A stretch of DNA of 64,000 bases from assembly GCA_013216135.1 (NCBI GenBank), contig JABSOS010000012.1, positions 1-64,000 of the forward strand. The letters are read 5' to 3'. The notes under the pieces were generated by a model, which saw nothing but the letters and a program-made list of their open reading frames with translations, was not told the origin of the DNA and ran no database searches. Numbering within the stretch: position 1 is the stretch's first letter; the number at the start of each line of letters is the position of its first letter. Shown piece by piece: positions 26,457-34,271 of this stretch. Position numbers and translations under genes: made by a program. This DNA comes from Candidatus Caenarcanales bacterium. Its GTDB lineage: Bacteria; Cyanobacteriota; Vampirovibrionia; LMEP-6097.

Positions 26457-27191
26457 ATGGAAATCAAATATCGTAGAGTTTTACTTAAATTAAGTGGCGA
26501 AGCCTTAGTAGGTGAAGGAAGTTTAGGAATTTCCCCACAGATCATAGACAGAATCGCTGAAGAAATTTATTTGGTTTCTAGGCTCGGGGTCCAAGTTTGT
26601 ATTGTTGTTGGTGGTGGTAACATCTTCAGAGGTTTACAGAAATCTACTGAGCTTGGGATGGATAGAGCAGCTGCTGATTATGTAGGTATGCTTGCGACGG
26701 TTATGAATTGTTTAGTACTTCAAGGAGTACTTGAGAAAAGAGGTATGGCAACTAGAGTGCAAACTGCACTTACTATGAATTCGATCGCAGAGCCATATGT
26801 TAGAAGAAAAGCTCAAAGACATTTAGAGAAAGGAAGAATTGTAATTTTTGGTGCTGGAACTGGTAACCCATTCTTTACTACTGATACAGCAGCTTCTTTA
26901 AGGGCAACTGAAATGGATTGTGATTTATTAATGACCGCTAAAAATGGTGTTGATGGTGTTTACTCAGATGATCCTAAAACTAATCCATCAGCTACTAAAT
27001 ATGATACTTTGAGTTATGACGATATTATTAATAAGAATTTGAAAATCATGGATACTTCTGCGATTGCGCTTTGCCGCGATAATAGTATTCCGATTGCAGT
27101 TTTTGATTTTGGTAGACCTGGAGCGATTAGAGATATTATCTATGGTATGGAAATCGGAACTTTAGTTCAAAATCAGCCTACTGTGGTTTAG
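26457..27191 (+). CDS. pyrH: Uridylate kinase
   Basis: UMP kinase (hexameric, amino-acid-kinase fold) makes UDP from UMP and ATP. The hallmarks are YRRVLLKLSGEAL, IVVGGGNIFRG, MDRAAADYVGMLATVMN, GRIVIFGAGTGNPFFTTDTAA, AKNGVDGVYSDDPKTNP and IMDTSAIALCRDNSIPIAVFDF. Length is normal. The track places the start one codon earlier at TTG; the ATG at 26457 is the usual N-terminus. The common tsf-pyrH-frr order is not seen: the neighbours are an exported protein and a tiny convergent membrane ORF. Confidence 0.97.
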   Translation: MEIKYRRVLLKLSGEALVGEGSLGISPQIIDRIAEEIYLVSRLGVQVCIVVGGGNIFRGLQKSTELGMDRAAADYVGMLATVMNCLVLQGVLEKRGMATRVQTALTMNSIAEPYVRRKAQRHLEKGRIVIFGAGTGNPFFTTDTAASLRATEMDCDLLMTAKNGVDGVYSDDPKTNPSATKYDTLSYDDIINKNLKIMDTSAIALCRDNSIPIAVFDFGRPGAIRDIIYGMEIGTLVQNQPTVV

Positions 27192-27195
27192 ATTT

Positions 27196-27276
27196 TTATT
27201 CTCCGCTGAAGAAAATACAGTAAAGTATTCCCGTTAATGCAAACGCGGCTGTGCCGTTTAGGATAATTTCATTCAT
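27196..27276 (-). CDS. Tiny single-pass membrane peptide (26 aa, not in ORF track)
   Basis: An ORF reading MNEIILNGTAAFALTGILYC plus six residues ends 4 bp from the pyrH stop on the opposite strand. It is almost wholly one hydrophobic helix. An AGAAAGGAAAG Shine-Dalgarno-like sequence lies about 6-8 nt upstream of its ATG. The size and topology are like small subunits of membrane complexes (KdpF-like or cyanobacterial small subunits), but the sequence is too short to assign. Confidence 0.4.
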   Translation of the reverse strand: MNEIILNGTAAFALTGILYCIFFSGE

Positions 27277-27386
27277 TATGATCTTTCCTTTCTGTTATAA
27301 ATTATACGAGAAATTAATACTATTACGCTTTTGCGCAGGGTTAGATAAATTTATTCTAATCAAGATTACTTTATTTCGGTTATACA

Positions 27387-28184
27387 ATGATTTCTATGAA
27401 TCAGTTTGCTATAACTAGAACACCTACTTTAAGAGATAATATTCAAAATTCTAAAATAGAAGTAAACCCTAAAGACAATAAAGAAAAAAAGGTTACTGGT
27501 TTAATAAAATTAAATAGATCTTTTTCTGCATTGCAGTCGAGTCCAAGACAGGCAGCAATTTTTAATTTGATAGCAGATTTTTATCAAGACTTTAAAAACT
27601 CTAATTTTGAGAAAACTTTCTTCGGGAAAGATTTAGATGAAAAATTAGATAAACTATATAAGAGACCGATTTCTCAAGCTAGTATAAACACAGTAAAAGA
27701 AGTTAATGACGGTGGATATATAGATAGATTTTCTTTAGAAAATTTACAAAAAGATCTATATATTAATAATGCAATAGTAAGGTCTGAGATTAGTAAAAAT
27801 TCATCTGAATTTTATGACTCAAATTTAGAGCTTCTTCAAAAGCTAGAAGAAGATTTAGGGAAAAAAGTTTTAAATAGTGACTTTGACGCTAAGCCTTTTA
27901 ATGATAAATCTAATCAGTTAGAATCATTGAGGTATTTTGCTGTAATCGATGCTAGAGATTCAGGTTCAAATAGGAACAAGTTTTTAGATGCGCTTATTGC
28001 AAAAGAAGTTAGTGCTGGTAAGGGGGCATATGATGATGTCTATAAGGGCTTAGTTAAAGAGAGTAATGAATATATAAATAAAATTATTAAATGGGAACAA
28101 GACTTTGCTGATGATGTGATAAGTAAAGCAAAAAAAGCTATTGTGAAGGATGGTTTTGCTTTATCTCATAACTCTATTCGATAA
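27387..28184 (+). CDS. Uncharacterised helical protein
   Basis: The 265-residue product is Lys/Asp/Asn-rich and predicted mainly helical (YIDRFSLENLQKDLYINN, LLQKLEEDLGKKVLNSDFD). It has no signal peptide, membrane segment or recognised motif. A TATACA -10-like hexamer (27381-27386) touches the first ATG, so the second ATG at 27396 (MNQFAITRTP) is the more probable start, again with almost no leader. It converges on hisH with 6 bp between stops. Confidence 0.6.
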   Translation: MISMNQFAITRTPTLRDNIQNSKIEVNPKDNKEKKVTGLIKLNRSFSALQSSPRQAAIFNLIADFYQDFKNSNFEKTFFGKDLDEKLDKLYKRPISQASINTVKEVNDGGYIDRFSLENLQKDLYINNAIVRSEISKNSSEFYDSNLELLQKLEEDLGKKVLNSDFDAKPFNDKSNQLESLRYFAVIDARDSGSNRNKFLDALIAKEVSAGKGAYDDVYKGLVKESNEYINKIIKWEQDFADDVISKAKKAIVKDGFALSHNSIR

Positions 28185-28190
28185 ATTTAT

Positions 28191-28904
28191 CTACAAAGCG
28201 ACAAAATTCTTCAATAGCTGCAAACCTGTCTCAGAACTCTTCTCCGGGTGAAATTGACAAGCAAAAAGATTTTCACCATTCCAAATATGACTTACGAAGT
28301 CTTCAATGTAATTCGTCTGAGCAACTTCTAGCTTAGGGAAACGCTTACGCATACTTTCACTAATATCAGCATCTTTACCGTGGGCTCTATAACTATGAAC
28401 AAAGTAAAAGTCACTACCATTAGGAATATCTTTAAATAGTGGGTTTACACTATTTTCATTTAAAGTTACCTGGTTCCAACCCATATGAGGGATTTTAACT
28501 TTTTCTGAAATCTCTGCCTGTTTGATTTTCAGGAAATCAAATTTACGAATCGGCATCTCAAAAACATTTAAACCATCGACGATATCTAAGTTATCTTCTT
28601 TAGAACTCTCTGAAGAAGAAGCGAATAGAACTTGCATGCCGACACAGATTCCTAGAAAAGGAATCCCTGACTGAGATTTTTGAGTGATAACATCAGCTAA
28701 ACCTAGCTTATGGATTTGGCGCATCGCATTAGCGAAGCTTCCTACTCCTGGGAAAATGATTTTATCTGCTTTCTCGATTTCTTCCGCGTGTGAACTTCTA
28801 AAGGTCTTTGCACCTAAATACTGAAAAGAATTCTCAAGGCTAAAAAGGTTACCGCCACCTTGATAATCAATTATGCAGATTTCTTTACTTGAAGTCATGA
28901 ACAA
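28191..28904 (-). CDS. hisH: Imidazole glycerol phosphate synthase glutaminase subunit
   Basis: HisH is the class I glutamine amidotransferase that feeds ammonia to HisF in histidine synthesis. It has IIDYQGGGNLFSLENSF, FPGVGSF, the nucleophile elbow GICVGMQVLF, MGWNQV, YFVHSYRA and the His-Glu dyad in FACQFHPEKSSETG, so the catalytic triad is complete. It is the last gene of a minus-strand run after batE, with 13 bp between them, and no other his gene is present. Orphan hisH copies also occur in nonulosonic-acid loci paired with PseA/LegA-type amidotransferases, but none is adjacent here. Plain histidine synthesis is therefore the default assignment. Confidence 0.93.
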   Translation of the reverse strand: MFMTSSKEICIIDYQGGGNLFSLENSFQYLGAKTFRSSHAEEIEKADKIIFPGVGSFANAMRQIHKLGLADVITQKSQSGIPFLGICVGMQVLFASSSESSKEDNLDIVDGLNVFEMPIRKFDFLKIKQAEISEKVKIPHMGWNQVTLNENSVNPLFKDIPNGSDFYFVHSYRAHGKDADISESMRKRFPKLEVAQTNYIEDFVSHIWNGENLFACQFHPEKSSETGLQLLKNFVAL

Positions 28905-28917
28905 CTCAATGATATCA

Positions 28918-29556
28918 CTATGGCTTAACTAATTCATATTTTTCATTTTCTAGCCATGAAATTTGATTTTTGTATTTAATCTTAGACCAATCTTTCTCTT
29001 GCTCTATGATTTCAATGATTTGTCCGTCACTCAATTCAAATAATTCTGGGTAGCCAGAGTTGTTACCAGCGTGGGTGCTGGTAGAAGTGCAGCTAACAAA
29101 AGCGTAGTTTTTTAGGTGTTGATTATAGGCGACATAGGCTGTATTTAAGATACTTATTGCAAATAGTGCGATTACCGAGTATTTAATTAGCTGAATCTTT
29201 GAGTTTTTAAAGATTAGGAATAATACATTTAGGATTATTAGAAGAATTAAAGATTCACCTAAATTAAAGAACATGAAGTTGAAAATAGATTGAGAGTTAA
29301 AGTTCTGAAGGGTTTTAGTGGTGTGTTTAATATTATTGTTTAGTTCATGGTTACGAGGGATTACTAATTTCGCTCTATTATAGTAGGCTAAAGCCTTTCC
29401 AAAATTCTTCTGTTTAACTTGAGTATTAGCGTAGTTAATCATTAAATATGGATTATCTGGATGCAATTCGAGCATCTCAGTGTAGATATCAGCAGCTAAA
29501 TCATATTCATTTTTTATATAGAATTGCTCTGCTTGATTTAGTTTCTGCTTATCCAT
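28918..29556 (-). CDS. batE: BatE-like TPR/SH3 membrane protein
   Basis: The N-terminal 85 residues form TPR units (AEQFYIKNEYDLAADIYTEMLELHPDNPYLMINYANTQVKQKNFGKALAYYNRAKLVIP). Two membrane helices follow (LGESLILLIILNVLFLIF and KYSVIALFAISILNTAYVAY), then a C-terminal SH3-like domain (ELSDGQIIEIIEQEKDWSKIKYKNQISWLENEKYELV). This is the layout of BatE, a partner of BatD in the Bacteroides-aerotolerance-type envelope system. It overlaps batD by 8 nt. The MoxR ATPase and VWA proteins BatA/BatB usually encoded alongside are not here. Confidence 0.78.
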   Translation of the reverse strand: MDKQKLNQAEQFYIKNEYDLAADIYTEMLELHPDNPYLMINYANTQVKQKNFGKALAYYNRAKLVIPRNHELNNNIKHTTKTLQNFNSQSIFNFMFFNLGESLILLIILNVLFLIFKNSKIQLIKYSVIALFAISILNTAYVAYNQHLKNYAFVSCTSTSTHAGNNSGYPELFELSDGQIIEIIEQEKDWSKIKYKNQISWLENEKYELVKP

Positions 29557-31312
29557 AAAATGCTTTTAGCTCCTTTACTATATTTAAGGCTTTATTTTTC
29601 AAATCATCACTCGCGAGAGTTTCTGAGTTGAATTTCACTCCATAATTCATTCTATCGGTATTTTCGATAAAGAGTTCAATTCTGTCTCGAAGTTCAGGGT
29701 TTGAGTTTTCAAGTTTCTCCTTATCTTCAGGCTTTTCGTATATTTTTCTCTTTAATTCTTTAATTTCTTTTGAGATTAAAGTAAGGTCGAGATTATTTTT
29801 AATCTTAGTCTCAGCTTCATTGAAGTGGTTAACATCCTTTAGACCTTTAAAATTGATTTTATAGAAGTTATAGAGATGCTTTAATATGCTGAATAAATTA
29901 ATTAGTAAGAAAGCTAGTAGTAGATAAAGGTTCTGGAATTTTATACTTTTGAAGTTTTCGATTTTACTTTGATTAATGCTCACTAACTCATTTAGATCAA
30001 CTTTTTTAATTTTGCGTTTGATGCTCTTTATCGGTGTTTCATTCGGATCAGGTTCTGATGGATTAGTTGAGCTGAGGCTATGCTTTATATCTATATTGAA
30101 TTCTTTAGCTTCATGAACTTCATAGGACTTAGTATTAGGGTTGAAGTTTACCAATTTTTTAGTCTTAATCTTGAATTTCTGAAGAGTGTTTTCTGGAATT
30201 ATTGCAGTTGAGGATTCTAGGTTAAAGTATTCTATACCTTTATTCACTTCAAGGCTTTTTGATTCTCTATCTTTATATAAGTGGAAGTTATTGGATTCTT
30301 CGATAAGGTTACTTGGAATATTGTTTGGGTTACCGTTACCGTAGATAGAAGTGCTCAATACAGCTAAGTCATTTTTATTTATAGAAGAGCTTTTAATAGA
30401 GTGATTTACGCTAAGCTCACCTACATAACCGGTGAAATTTGCTGGGCTTGGTTTAGGCAAGCCTAAAGTTTCAACTTTAAGAGCATTCGTGCGGATTTTT
30501 ACTATATTTTCTTGACTAAAAGCACGTGAGAAACTTGTAAATGGATCGAATGGATCTATTTGAGCGGCTTTGCCGACAGTAATTAAATCTATTTCCGTAC
30601 TCGGAATATTATTGATGCCAGCTTTGATCGGGAAAATAAGATAAGGGATTTCGTAGACCATATATCTTCTTCCCTCTACTACTTCTTGATACTCTTTACT
30701 ATCATTTTCTAAGCGTTTATGAATAAAATCTCCTAAATCCAGTTCAGGGAGACTGATATTCTTTAAATTACCACGGTGATAGATTTTTAGTTTTAATAGA
30801 ATTTGTTCATTTATATAAGGTTTATTGTTACTTAGTTCTAAGCGAGCAAACAGATTGCTTAGTTGTTTGCGTGGTTTTTGGTAATTATTAGTAGTAGGTC
30901 TAGGGTTTACTGTTGTGCTACTTGGAGTACTTGCTCCTGTTTTAGGGGTAACTCGGATTTGATAATTTGGGTTTGCTTGAATTTGATTATCAGATTTAAG
31001 CTCGGTGATTGGTAAATTAATAATTCCTGTTTTTTTAAAGAGTAGAGTGTAAACTTGTCTTTTTGTTTGAGTGACTTTACCGTTTATGACATTTACCGAT
31101 GAACTACTAGCATCGCCGATGACATCATAGGCGTCAGTGTGTAGCGGGAATTTTAGGTTATCTTTATTAGGGTCGTTGTAGTCAATGATTAAATCTAAGG
31201 TTTCACCGACTGTTACTTCTTTTTTACTGAGACTAATAAAAAGTTCTGCCTGAGCTGCACTCATAAGTGAAGACAGGGATAATATTAAAATTAATCGAGA
31301 GCTTATCTTCAT
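29549..31312 (-). CDS. batD: BatD-like exported oxygen-tolerance protein
   Basis: The ORF track begins inside rfaE2; the internal Met at 31312 gives a proper signal peptide, MKISSRLILILSLSSLMSAAQA, cut before ELF. The body has the BatD pattern of repeated immunoglobulin-like segments: SLSKKEVTVGETLDLIIDYND, LFARLELSNNKPYINEQILLKLKIYHRG and FTGYVGELSVNHSIKSSSINKNDLAVLSTSIYGNGNPNNIP. A single membrane helix follows (LYLLLAFLLINLFSILKHLY), then a charged cytoplasmic tail. About 587 aa, typical for the family. It is followed by batE with an 8-nt overlap, matching batDE gene order. Confidence 0.85.
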   Translation of the reverse strand: MKISSRLILILSLSSLMSAAQAELFISLSKKEVTVGETLDLIIDYNDPNKDNLKFPLHTDAYDVIGDASSSSVNVINGKVTQTKRQVYTLLFKKTGIINLPITELKSDNQIQANPNYQIRVTPKTGASTPSSTTVNPRPTTNNYQKPRKQLSNLFARLELSNNKPYINEQILLKLKIYHRGNLKNISLPELDLGDFIHKRLENDSKEYQEVVEGRRYMVYEIPYLIFPIKAGINNIPSTEIDLITVGKAAQIDPFDPFTSFSRAFSQENIVKIRTNALKVETLGLPKPSPANFTGYVGELSVNHSIKSSSINKNDLAVLSTSIYGNGNPNNIPSNLIEESNNFHLYKDRESKSLEVNKGIEYFNLESSTAIIPENTLQKFKIKTKKLVNFNPNTKSYEVHEAKEFNIDIKHSLSSTNPSEPDPNETPIKSIKRKIKKVDLNELVSINQSKIENFKSIKFQNLYLLLAFLLINLFSILKHLYNFYKINFKGLKDVNHFNEAETKIKNNLDLTLISKEIKELKRKIYEKPEDKEKLENSNPELRDRIELFIENTDRMNYGVKFNSETLASDDLKNKALNIVKELKAFYG

Positions 31313-31364
31313 TAAACTTAGGTGCAAAAGAGATTGCTGTAATAAAAATTTAGCATTAATAGGG

Positions 31365-31841
31365 CTATTGCGAAAGTTCCATTTCTGAGATGCTTTTCGT
31401 GCTAGAGTAACCCTCTTCAAAATTTATTAATTTAACTTCACAAGAAATTTCTGAAGCTACTTTAAACTCTGGGCATTTGTTAAAGTCGTTTAAATCGTAG
31501 TCGCCACCTTTGGTGTAGTAATCAGCGTTTATTTCTCTTAGAAGTCTTTCAGCAGTGCTTTCAGAGAAAATAACTACATGGTCTACAGGTTTTAATGCGT
31601 TTAGCAGTTCTGCACGATTTTGCTCGTTATTAATAGGGCGGCTAGGTCCTTTTAGGGCTTTAACGCTGCTATCTGAATTTAGTCCTACTATTAATAGTGC
31701 TTCAGGGGCTATGGCTTTAGATGCTTCTAGATAGCGTAGGTGCCCGACGTGAAGTATATCAAAGCAGCCATTTGTGAAAATGATTTTTTTCGGGTTGGTT
31801 TTTAGGAATTCTTGGAGGGATTTACCGTTTAAGACTGACAC
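31365..31841 (-). CDS. rfaE2: D-beta-D-heptose 1-phosphate adenylyltransferase
   Basis: A stand-alone cytidylyltransferase-fold enzyme equivalent to the C-terminal domain of HldE, making ADP-heptose for the LPS inner core. Motifs are FTNGCFDILHVGHLRYLEASKA (HxGH-type nucleotide site), VGLNSDSSVKALKGPSRPINNEQNRAELL and the C-terminal STKSISEM (STxxI). The start codon is GTG. The kinase half (HldE-N/HldA) is not adjacent. Its presence supports a diderm envelope with heptose-containing LPS or another heptosylated product. Confidence 0.93.
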   Translation of the reverse strand: MSVLNGKSLQEFLKTNPKKIIFTNGCFDILHVGHLRYLEASKAIAPEALLIVGLNSDSSVKALKGPSRPINNEQNRAELLNALKPVDHVVIFSESTAERLLREINADYYTKGGDYDLNDFNKCPEFKVASEISCEVKLINFEEGYSSTKSISEMELSQ

Positions 31842-31856
31842 ATATATTATTTTACA

Positions 31857-34097
31857 TTAACTATAGGCTTTAGCTTCTTCTAGTAAAGAATTGGTGATGT
31901 CTCGAAGTCCCGAGTTCTCCATTAGAGTTTCGAAATTCATTGCTCTGAAAGGCTTTATAATTGAGTTACTTGCCATTATAGGAGTTGAATTTTTTTCAGC
32001 AAATGTAATTTGTTTAAATGTTACCTCATCTGTATTTCCACTACTTTCACTAAGTTCATTAAGATTTGGCAAAACCGGTATTTCAGAGTTAAGACCAAAT
32101 AATAATCTAGCGTATACATCTAGCGCATAGGGTTTTCCACTATCTTTAAATTTTCCTGAGTAAATCTCTTGGATGTTTTTGTTATCACCTATGATCTCAT
32201 TTAATCTATCATTATGAGTAACTCCAGAATAACTTTCTAGATTTGTAGGGTGGGATAAACCTTCATTATTTTTGCTGCCTTCTAATTTTTTAGTTCCTTG
32301 GCTAATATGATGGAGGTAGTGATTTGTGATTTCTTCTTTAGGATTTACTAAGCATGCTTCACCGCCGATAATACTATCTCCATTACTTATATTTTCAAGT
32401 AATTTATTTTGAGCAGCTAATATAAGGTCCCCTTCAATTGGGTCTTGGTCGTTAGGTTTTTTAATTTCTACAACTGTAGCTTTTTGCTTAACGACTTGGC
32501 TGTTTGTGTAATCCTTATCACTTGCTATAAGTCTTGAGCTTACATGCTCATTTTCATTGTTATTTTCAATATCTTCAAATTTTAGGGTTATTGTTCCGAT
32601 GAAATTATCACCTTCTGATAGTTTCAAATATATAAACTCACCACTTTCTGCTCGGTCATTGTGTTTTTTAGAGGAAATAAAACATGTACCATCTTCAATA
32701 CCTAGTTGTACTAAGTCCTTTGTTGATGTAATTTGTTTAATCGTAACAATTTTATTAGTTCCATTATGATTTACTCCCATAGAGAAGCCATCCATTGGAA
32801 TTTTTTCAGACCAAGCTTTATTTGGTATCAAGGCTCTAGTATGAGTAGTAGGATCTTGTTCTGAGTTGTAATTTTTCCATTCTTTCATACCATCAGGGAT
32901 TTCATCTAACCTTAAACCATTTTCTATAGCGTGTAATAGTACATTTGGTGCATTCTTTAAAGCTGCTTCTTCTATTACATTTGGATAACCTTCTTCGTCA
33001 CATAGACGGTCATGTTCAGCTGTTGGAATATGAAGAGCCGCGTCCATGCTTAGAAGTTGCATTGTTATTGCCCCATAAGTTTCTTTTAGTTTATTGCTAA
33101 GACCTTCTATATTGCCATTAGTATCAGTCTTAAATAAATCATTGACTATTGACTGAGTCTTCTCTGGGGTTGAAAAGGAGAGTGCAGCAAATTTTAAATG
33201 CTTTGCTTGTAGTTTTGATAATCCCGTTAAAACTGAATCCATCCCAGTTTCATAACCAATATTAGTTTCTTGAGATAGTTGAGATGCAAATTGGTCACTA
33301 AGGTAGATCAAGGCTGCAGCTGCTTTTACCTCATTCTGAGCTTGTGAAGGATCAGTTTTCGCTCTATTTAAAAGATTGACTACTGGACTTTTTTTAGCTT
33401 TTGATTTGATCTTAGCTAAAATATTATTGAGTTTTTCTGCTCCTATTTGCTTCTCTAATAGGAAATATATGTCTTTTGAACCAATGCCGTTATTTATTGC
33501 TTGATTGATTTTTTTACCTTTAATTTGCCCTATTGGTTCTAAAATTTCTGATTTTGGAATTTTGCCTGAAGCGATATTTACTCTTAAATTTGATTCTTGA
33601 TTTGCTGGTAGCTTAGAGTCTAATTCTACTTCTATTCTTTGAGTAATTAATGCTTCATCGGGCTTTTCAAGATGTAAAATTCTCTGCATATATTCATTAG
33701 AACTGAATGGCTTTATTGAATTAGCTTCAAGCGGCTTTAAAGGCTTATCCATCTCATAAAAACCTTTAATCTCAGTTTCTATATTTTCTGCTATCTTTAG
33801 TAGATCTGGAAAAGCACCTCCTTGACCAAGAACTTCTTTCATTTGATTTAAGGTGCTCATCGTTTCTTGATGTTTAGTTTCATTTATCAAGCCGTCTGTT
33901 TTAGCTTGATCAACATTGTCACTAAAAGCTACAATCATGTCACATAAGTGCTTTGAAAGTTTCTCTAGACTCGCTGCTTCTGACTCTACCTCTTCACTTG
34001 TTCTATCAACAGTAGCTTCTTTTTTAATCTTTTCCTGTTGATATTTTGCATCATTCACTAACCTCACACCAGCTATATTATTTATAATGCCATCCAT
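31857..34097 (-). CDS. Large cytosolic protein of unknown function
   Basis: The 746-residue protein has no signal peptide or clear membrane segment. The first 130 residues are helical and Glu/Lys-rich with coiled-coil character (ATVDRTSEEVESEAASLEKLSKHLCDMIVAFSDNV). The C-terminal half is more globular and beta-containing (GFSMGVNHNGTNKIVTIKQI, AESGEFIYLKLSEGDNFIGTITLKFEDIE). No motif is recognised. It sits 15 bp upstream of rfaE2 and heads the rfaE2-batD-batE-hisH run. Its style (large, charged, orphan) matches the other unknown proteins at 1.6, 5, 23 and 34 kb. Confidence 0.6.
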   Translation of the reverse strand: MDGIINNIAGVRLVNDAKYQQEKIKKEATVDRTSEEVESEAASLEKLSKHLCDMIVAFSDNVDQAKTDGLINETKHQETMSTLNQMKEVLGQGGAFPDLLKIAENIETEIKGFYEMDKPLKPLEANSIKPFSSNEYMQRILHLEKPDEALITQRIEVELDSKLPANQESNLRVNIASGKIPKSEILEPIGQIKGKKINQAINNGIGSKDIYFLLEKQIGAEKLNNILAKIKSKAKKSPVVNLLNRAKTDPSQAQNEVKAAAALIYLSDQFASQLSQETNIGYETGMDSVLTGLSKLQAKHLKFAALSFSTPEKTQSIVNDLFKTDTNGNIEGLSNKLKETYGAITMQLLSMDAALHIPTAEHDRLCDEEGYPNVIEEAALKNAPNVLLHAIENGLRLDEIPDGMKEWKNYNSEQDPTTHTRALIPNKAWSEKIPMDGFSMGVNHNGTNKIVTIKQITSTKDLVQLGIEDGTCFISSKKHNDRAESGEFIYLKLSEGDNFIGTITLKFEDIENNNENEHVSSRLIASDKDYTNSQVVKQKATVVEIKKPNDQDPIEGDLILAAQNKLLENISNGDSIIGGEACLVNPKEEITNHYLHHISQGTKKLEGSKNNEGLSHPTNLESYSGVTHNDRLNEIIGDNKNIQEIYSGKFKDSGKPYALDVYARLLFGLNSEIPVLPNLNELSESSGNTDEVTFKQITFAEKNSTPIMASNSIIKPFRAMNFETLMENSGLRDITNSLLEEAKAYS

Positions 34098-34174
34098 GAT
34101 CTTATCTTAACCACTCCTTTGTGTATATACAATGACATAACCTGCTCTTAACTTGATAAGATTTTCTACAAATT

Positions 34175-34190
34175 TAATATTTAAATATTA
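34175..34190. promoter_or_regulatory. 16-bp perfect palindrome in divergent spacer
   Basis: TAATATTTAAATATTA reads the same on both strands and lies between the start codons of two divergent orphan genes. Further TTTAATATT copies flank it. It is purely A/T, so chance is possible, but position fits a shared operator. Confidence 0.3.
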
Positions 34191-34271
34191 TTTAATATTT
34201 CACCTCCGTCGTATTATTTATATTTTGTACAATGTCTCGATTTGATAATTAGAATGTGAAGAAGGTGAAGC

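Noticed and set aside
28191-28904. hisH as part of a nonulosonic-acid (PseA/LegA) pathway
   Set aside because: No amidotransferase partner is adjacent and the gene is 18 kb or more from the pse genes on an unrelated operon.
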